Assembly (NCBI GenBank): GCA_046303115.1
Contig: JBKCGZ010000160.1
Span: 1-9,603, forward strand
Direction of reading: 5' to 3'
From: CAINEC01 sp046303115
GTDB taxonomy: Bacteria > Bacteroidota > Bacteroidia > AKYH767-A > OLB10
DNA: 9,603 bases
Shown here: positions 7,563 to 9,603 of the stretch, one piece after another
Numbering within the stretch: position 1 is the stretch's first letter
Layout: every line of letters begins with the position of its first letter
Notes under the pieces: model-generated
The model's database searches: none
What the model saw: only the letters and a program-made list of their open reading frames with translations
What the model was told of the DNA's origin: nothing
Translations under genes and position numbers: made by a program

Positions 7563-7593
7563 CAAAGAAAAGAAAAATATAGGTTAAGTCAAA
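7563..7593 (-). promoter_or_regulatory. Promoter of the prs-rplY-pth transcript
   Basis: On the minus strand TTTG (7593 to 7590) is followed after exactly 19 bp by TTTCTTTG (7570 to 7563), seven of eight positions of TAnnTTTG. This fits the Bacteroidota sigma factor pattern TTTG-N17-23-TAnnTTTG. The predicted start near 7556 leaves a leader of about 24 nt before the prs ATG. Confidence 0.65.
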
Positions 7594-7669
7594 GTAAATT
7601 CACAATCAATTGTTAAAATCCTCAAAAGAAATTTTTAAGATTGCTTGGTACTTGTTTAGTACTTGATCT

Positions 7670-7703
7670 CAAATGTTTAACAACTAAAACTTAAAAACAT
7701 TTG
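7670..7703. repeat. Nine-base inverted repeat overlapping the -33 element
   Basis: CAAATGTTT at 7670-7678 and AAACATTTG at 7695-7703 are exact reverse complements separated by 16 bp. The right arm ends in the TTTG (7700-7703) that serves as the candidate -33 element of the promoter reading towards tRNA-Leu. The placement would suit a repressor operator, but no regulator gene is linked. Confidence 0.6.
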
Positions 7704-7731
7704 GTTAGCCTTAAGTATTTCTCTAATTTAG
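7700..7731 (+). promoter_or_regulatory. Distal promoter reading towards tRNA-Leu
   Basis: TTTG at 7700-7703 is followed after 20 bp by TAATTTAG at 7724-7731, seven of eight positions of the -7 consensus. Transcription would begin near 7738, about 170 nt before the tRNA. A second, closer -7-like box, TAATCTTG at 7875-7882 (seven of eight), has no -33 partner but would give a leader of about 18 nt, which is more usual for a tRNA. Confidence 0.5.
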
Positions 7732-7906
7732 CCATCCCAAAACAATTAGAAGATAAAAGATTAATTGGTTGTCAATGTTTTAACCACCCCTCTGAATGGT
7801 TTAACTTGGCAAAGTCGAAATGTGAGGATGTTCCCTTATGTTACCAAACACAAGCAAAATGTACGACACCGATTTAATCTTGGTTGAGAGGATAAAATAA
7901 CAAACT

Positions 7907-7990
7907 GCCCGGGTGGCGGAATTGGTAGACGCGCTGGTCTCAAACACCAGTGATAGCAATATCATATCGGTTCGACCCCGATCCCGGGTA
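7907..7990 (+). tRNA. tRNA-Leu (anticodon CAA)
   Basis: The 84-nt gene folds as a class II tRNA. The acceptor GCCCGGG pairs with CCCGGGT (7983-7989; the outermost pair is G-U) and is followed by discriminator A at 7990. The D-arm contains GGAATTGGTAGAC. The anticodon arm is CTGGT / CTCAAAC / ACCAG, giving anticodon CAA for the UUG codon. The long variable arm TGATA-GCAA-TATCA is typical of leucine tRNAs, and the T-arm is ATCGG / TTCGACC / CCGAT. CCA is not encoded; the next bases are CGT, so it must be added after transcription. Confidence 0.97.
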
Positions 7991-8023
7991 CGTAGTTTTA
8001 TTCTTAATCAACAAATCCTTAGT

Positions 8024-8081
8024 GTTCAAAATTCGGGCGTTATCAGAAAATCTGTGTCGTGTAGATTTTCATTTTGTGAAC
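8024..8081 (+). terminator. Nested hairpin downstream of tRNA-Leu, candidate terminator
   Basis: The inner arms GAAAATCT (8046-8053) and AGATTTTC (8063-8070) pair perfectly around a nine-base loop and are followed by ATTTTGT. Outer arms GTTCA (8024-8028) and TGAAC (8077-8081) add a second stem that competes with or encloses the first. The U-run is short, so termination may be incomplete. It lies between the tRNA and the next gene on the same strand. Confidence 0.5.
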
Positions 8082-8110
8082 ATTTATTGATTTCATGTGC
8101 TGTTGTGTTT

Positions 8111-8126
8111 TGTTAAATATTTAACA
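8111..8126. promoter_or_regulatory. 16-bp perfect palindrome upstream of the serine hydrolase
   Basis: TGTTAAATATTTAACA is its own reverse complement. It ends 13 bp before ATG 8140, in the position of a leader or operator. No confident TTTG / TAnnTTTG promoter pair was found nearby; TCATTTTG at 8069-8076 matches seven of eight -7 positions but lacks a partner. The site could bind a dimeric regulator, or it may only reflect AT richness. Confidence 0.4.
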
Positions 8127-8139
8127 CTTAAACCGACTT

Positions 8140-9156
8140 ATGAAACTATTAAAAAAATCTGTTCCGTTATGGCTTGTTTTAGTGATAATAGCAATTATCA
8201 GTGCTGGATCATTACTTTCTATTTGTGCATTTAAATCAACTCATAATAAAGCAGACGAATTAAATTCCTCTGAAAAAGATTGTGGCATTATTCGTTATCG
8301 TTCTAGTCGTCATGGTGAATTTACAAGGCCATTATTAATGGCTGACAGTCCGAGTGAAAGTGTAGATTTTCTTGATTTGAAAAGTAATATAATAGAGGCT
8401 ATTAATGCAACAAGCGCATCCGGTGGAATTAGCTCTGCATCCGTTTACTTCCGTGATTTAAACTCCGGAAGATGGATTTCGATAAATGGATCCGAGCAAT
8501 ATTCAATGGCTAGTATTATGAAATTAGTCACCATGATGTATCATTTACATGTTGATGAAGTAAAGTCAGGTTGGCTTAATCAAAAAATATTGGTCGAAAG
8601 AAGTTTAACTGGCGACAATGTCCAAACTCAAGAAGGGCCGCAGTTGATATTAGGAAAAGAATATACTGTGAAAGAGTTAATCACTTACATGATTAAATAT
8701 TCCAACAATAATGCAACAGCTCATTTAAATTCCTTTATTGATTTTAATGATTATAAATTGTTCTTTTCGGATATTGGATTGCCTTTGCCAGACCCAAAAG
8801 CAAGTGATTATACATTAACCAGCGACCAGTGTAGTCGTTTTCTAAGATTACTATATAATTCTTCTGTTTTAACAAATAGAAATTCAGAATTTGCACTTTC
8901 TCTTTTAACAGAATCTGTTTATCACGGGGGACTTTTAAGAAACATAGGTGAAAAAGATTTAAAGGTAGCACATAAATTTGGCGAGCGTTTTTATCCCGAT
9001 GCGAATCAAATGCACGAAACAGCAATTTTTTACAACAATGAAAATCCTTACCTAATTACTGTTTTAACAAACGGAAAGGATACTGCACAAGAAGCTGCGC
9101 TAATTGGAAAGATTGGTGCTATTGCTTACGATTATTCAAAGAATAAGCTTAACTAA
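8140..9156 (+). CDS. Membrane-anchored serine hydrolase, class A beta-lactamase-like fold
   Basis: The 338-residue product has an uncleaved-looking N-terminal anchor (residues 9-31, LWLVLVIIAIISAGSLLSIC, preceded by KK), so the enzyme domain should face the periplasm. From about residue 82 it follows the class A beta-lactamase/PBP plan. The SxxK motif is S125-I-M-K128 in YSMASIMKLV. The second motif is S188-N-N in KYSNNNAT (SDN in beta-lactamases), followed by NSFIDFNDY. The KTG position reads H-K279-F-G in KVAHKFGER. After SNN the expected omega-loop glutamate of class A enzymes is not seen before DYTLTSDQ (223-230). With nucleophile and lysine kept but motifs two and three altered, it is more likely a peptidoglycan- or ester-acting serine hydrolase of the Beta-lactamase2 group than an antibiotic-degrading enzyme. 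The ATG 8140 start gives the natural anchor. Substrate unknown. Confidence 0.82.
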   Translation: MKLLKKSVPLWLVLVIIAIISAGSLLSICAFKSTHNKADELNSSEKDCGIIRYRSSRHGEFTRPLLMADSPSESVDFLDLKSNIIEAINATSASGGISSASVYFRDLNSGRWISINGSEQYSMASIMKLVTMMYHLHVDEVKSGWLNQKILVERSLTGDNVQTQEGPQLILGKEYTVKELITYMIKYSNNNATAHLNSFIDFNDYKLFFSDIGLPLPDPKASDYTLTSDQCSRFLRLLYNSSVLTNRNSEFALSLLTESVYHGGLLRNIGEKDLKVAHKFGERFYPDANQMHETAIFYNNENPYLITVLTNGKDTAQEAALIGKIGAIAYDYSKNKLN

Positions 9157-9193
9157 TCAATTTCCAATTTTTCTTTTCGTTTATCAGATTAAC

Positions 9194-9201
9194 TACTTTT
9201 G
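9194..9201 (+). promoter_or_regulatory. -7 box ahead of the tRNA-Arg repeat array
   Basis: TACTTTTG matches TAnnTTTG exactly. It lies 37 bp after the hydrolase stop and about 40 bp before the first tRNA-like repeat. The -33 zone (9168-9178) is T-rich without a clean TTTG. Transcription from here (start near 9208) would run through both truncated repeats into tRNA-Arg. Confidence 0.5.
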
Positions 9202-9214
9202 TAATTACATTTTA

Positions 9215-9233
9215 AAAGCACTTTTAATGCTTT
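9215..9233 (+). other. Short hairpin after the serine hydrolase
   Basis: AAAGCA (9215-9220) and TGCTTT (9228-9233) pair perfectly around CTTTTAA. No T-run follows, so it is a poor terminator for the hydrolase gene; it would form the 5' end of a transcript starting near 9208. Confidence 0.35.
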
Positions 9234-9241
9234 GATAAATT

Positions 9242-9322
9242 GCACCCGTAGTTTGCTTCGGCAAAAGCTCAGCACGGCGCAATTGGATAGAATGACAAAA
9301 GTTAAAGAGTAAATAGAATACT
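9242..9322 (+). repeat. Truncated tRNA-Arg 5' half with 26-nt insert, unit 1
   Basis: Bases 9242-9254 (GCACCCGTAGTTT) equal nucleotides 1-13 of the intact tRNA-Arg at 9405. A 26-nt insert at 9255-9280 follows, then AATTGGATAGAATGACA (9281-9297), which equals tRNA nucleotides 14-30. The match to the tRNA stops in the 5' side of the anticodon stem and an AT-rich spacer (9298-9322) leads to the next unit. It has no anticodon, T-arm or 3' acceptor and cannot be a functional tRNA. Confidence 0.93.
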
Positions 9323-9404
9323 GCACCCGTAGTTTGCTTCGACGAAAGCTCAGCACGGCGCAATTGGATAGAATAGCAGATGTTAAATACTAAATAAAAA
9401 TACT
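9323..9404 (+). repeat. Truncated tRNA-Arg 5' half with 26-nt insert, unit 2
   Basis: The layout is as in unit 1: tRNA nucleotides 1-13 at 9323-9335, the 26-nt insert at 9336-9361 (two substitutions relative to unit 1), then tRNA-like sequence 9362-9381, matching to CAGAT but with GA changed to AG. The spacer GTTAAATACTAAATA (from 9382) resembles the spacer of unit 1 (GTTAAAGAGTAAATA, from 9301). The start-to-start distances are 81 and 82 bp, so the two units and the intact tRNA form a three-member tandem series. Confidence 0.93.
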
Positions 9405-9481
9405 GCACCCGTAGTTTAATTGGATAGAATGACAGATTCCGGTTCTGTTGGTTGTGGGTTCGAATCCCGCCGGGTGCACCA
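9405..9481 (+). tRNA. tRNA-Arg (anticodon CCG), CCA encoded
   Basis: The 74-nt body ends at discriminator A 9478 and is followed by an encoded CCA (9479-9481). The acceptor GCACCCG pairs with CGGGTGC. The D-arm is GTTT / AATTGGATA / GAAT with G-U end pairs, the anticodon arm ACAGA / TTCCGGT / TCTGT (anticodon CCG for the CGG codon), and the T-arm GTGGG / TTCGAAT / CCCGC. All helices are intact, in contrast to the two upstream fragments. An encoded CCA contrasts with the tRNA-Leu in this window, which lacks it. Confidence 0.96.
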
Positions 9482-9567
9482 GTAAGCAAAAAATTAAAAT
9501 GGCGAAGCCAAGAAATAAAGCTGTTGCGAATTATGCTTGCATGTATAAACTAAGAACTTTTTTCGCT

Positions 9568-9595
9568 CAACCTTAAGGGTTGTTTTGATTTTTCA
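9568..9595 (+). terminator. Intrinsic terminator after tRNA-Arg
   Basis: CAACC (9568-9572) and GGTTG (9578-9582) pair around TTAAG and are followed by TTTTGATTTTT. The stem is short, but the T-rich tail supports termination of the tRNA-Arg transcript about 90 nt past the tRNA. A nearer mini-hairpin, TGGC-GAA-GCCA at 9500-9510, lacks a T-run. Confidence 0.65.
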
Positions 9596-9603
9596 TTTCT
9601 TAA

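Larger units (their letters stand above)
7594..7906 (+). other. Gene-free stretch with promoter, inverted repeat and hairpins before tRNA-Leu
   Basis: No ATG-started reading frame longer than about 20 codons is present on the plus strand. The left half (7594-7731) is very AT-rich and holds a direct repeat TACTTG (7649 and 7660 regions), a nine-base inverted repeat (7670-7678 / 7695-7703) and a promoter-like pair. The right half (7732-7906) is visibly less AT-rich and can form at least three hairpins: 7743-7748 with 7762-7767; 7777-7786 with 7797-7805 (one T-T mismatch and one bulge); and 7868-7872 with 7880-7884. It may be a long tRNA leader or a small RNA. No known RNA family (RNase P, tmRNA, SRP) is recognised. 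Confidence 0.5.

Noticed and set aside
7691..7876. Open plus-strand frame of about 60 codons with six cysteines before tRNA-Leu (contains CEDVPLCYQTQAKC)
   Set aside because: There is no ATG anywhere in the frame, it begins upstream of the predicted transcription start and it resembles no family I know. It is better read as non-coding sequence.
7913..8116. Plus-strand reading frame beginning MAELVDALVSNTS
   Set aside because: It starts inside tRNA-Leu(CAA). This peptide is a well-known false translation of leucine tRNA genes.
9242..9481. CRISPR-like or integrative-element attachment array
   Set aside because: The repeats are 81/82 bp tandem units derived from the tRNA 5' half, with no uniform spacers, cas genes, integrase or tRNA 3'-end duplication.
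9205..9489. Minus-strand reading frame containing GAPGGIRTHN and two SIQLRRAEL repeats
   Set aside because: It is the antisense of tRNA-Arg and of the two tRNA-fragment repeats; the apparent protein repeat is caused by the DNA repeat.
9499..9576. 25-codon frame MAKPRNKAVANYAC... after tRNA-Arg, ending inside the terminator
   Set aside because: It has no promoter of its own and no recognisable family. Its stop lies in the terminator loop, and the start overlaps a small TGGC-GAA-GCCA hairpin. Chance is the simplest explanation, although a leader peptide cannot be excluded.

Overview
The window looks like chromosomal DNA of a Bacteroidota (Bacteroidetes), most likely a Flavobacteriales or related lineage. 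It is AT-rich. Two proteins end in type IX secretion system (T9SS) C-terminal domains, and one of them is a PorZ homologue. Several upstream regions carry the phylum-specific -7 box TAnnTTTG, with TTTG about 19-20 bp further up, and clear Shine-Dalgarno sites are absent. The finer taxonomic placement is inference.

Left part (1-4980): a truncated multi-pass membrane protein (DUF6427-like, minus strand) diverges from a 61-residue single-pass membrane protein (DUF6341-like, plus strand). The small gene converges on porZ (minus) and the two share a bidirectional terminator. porZ diverges from aspS (plus), which also ends in a bidirectional terminator shared with the next minus-strand block.

Central block (4983-7532, minus strand): transcription starts at a well-formed promoter near 7563-7593 and runs prs, rplY, pth, then a tiny exported protein that is little more than a signal peptide plus a T9SS sorting tail. 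The prs-rplY-pth order is a common bacterial nucleotide/translation housekeeping cluster. A hairpin with a short U-run sits between rplY and pth.

Right part (7594-9603, plus strand): a non-coding stretch of about 310 nt holds its own promoter, an inverted repeat and several hairpins, and leads to tRNA-Leu(CAA). A membrane-anchored serine hydrolase of the class A beta-lactamase fold follows, with a 16-bp palindrome just upstream. The window closes with tRNA-Arg(CCG). This tRNA is preceded by two 81/82-bp tandem units, each containing the first ~30 nt of the same tRNA interrupted at the D-stem/D-loop border by a 26-nt insert. That array is the most unusual object here.

Most of the window is ordinary housekeeping sequence. 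I found no CRISPR array, transposase, integrase, toxin-antitoxin pair or defence system, and I do not claim a new multi-gene system. The tRNA-fragment array, the cargo-less T9SS protein and the structured leader before tRNA-Leu deserve the second look.
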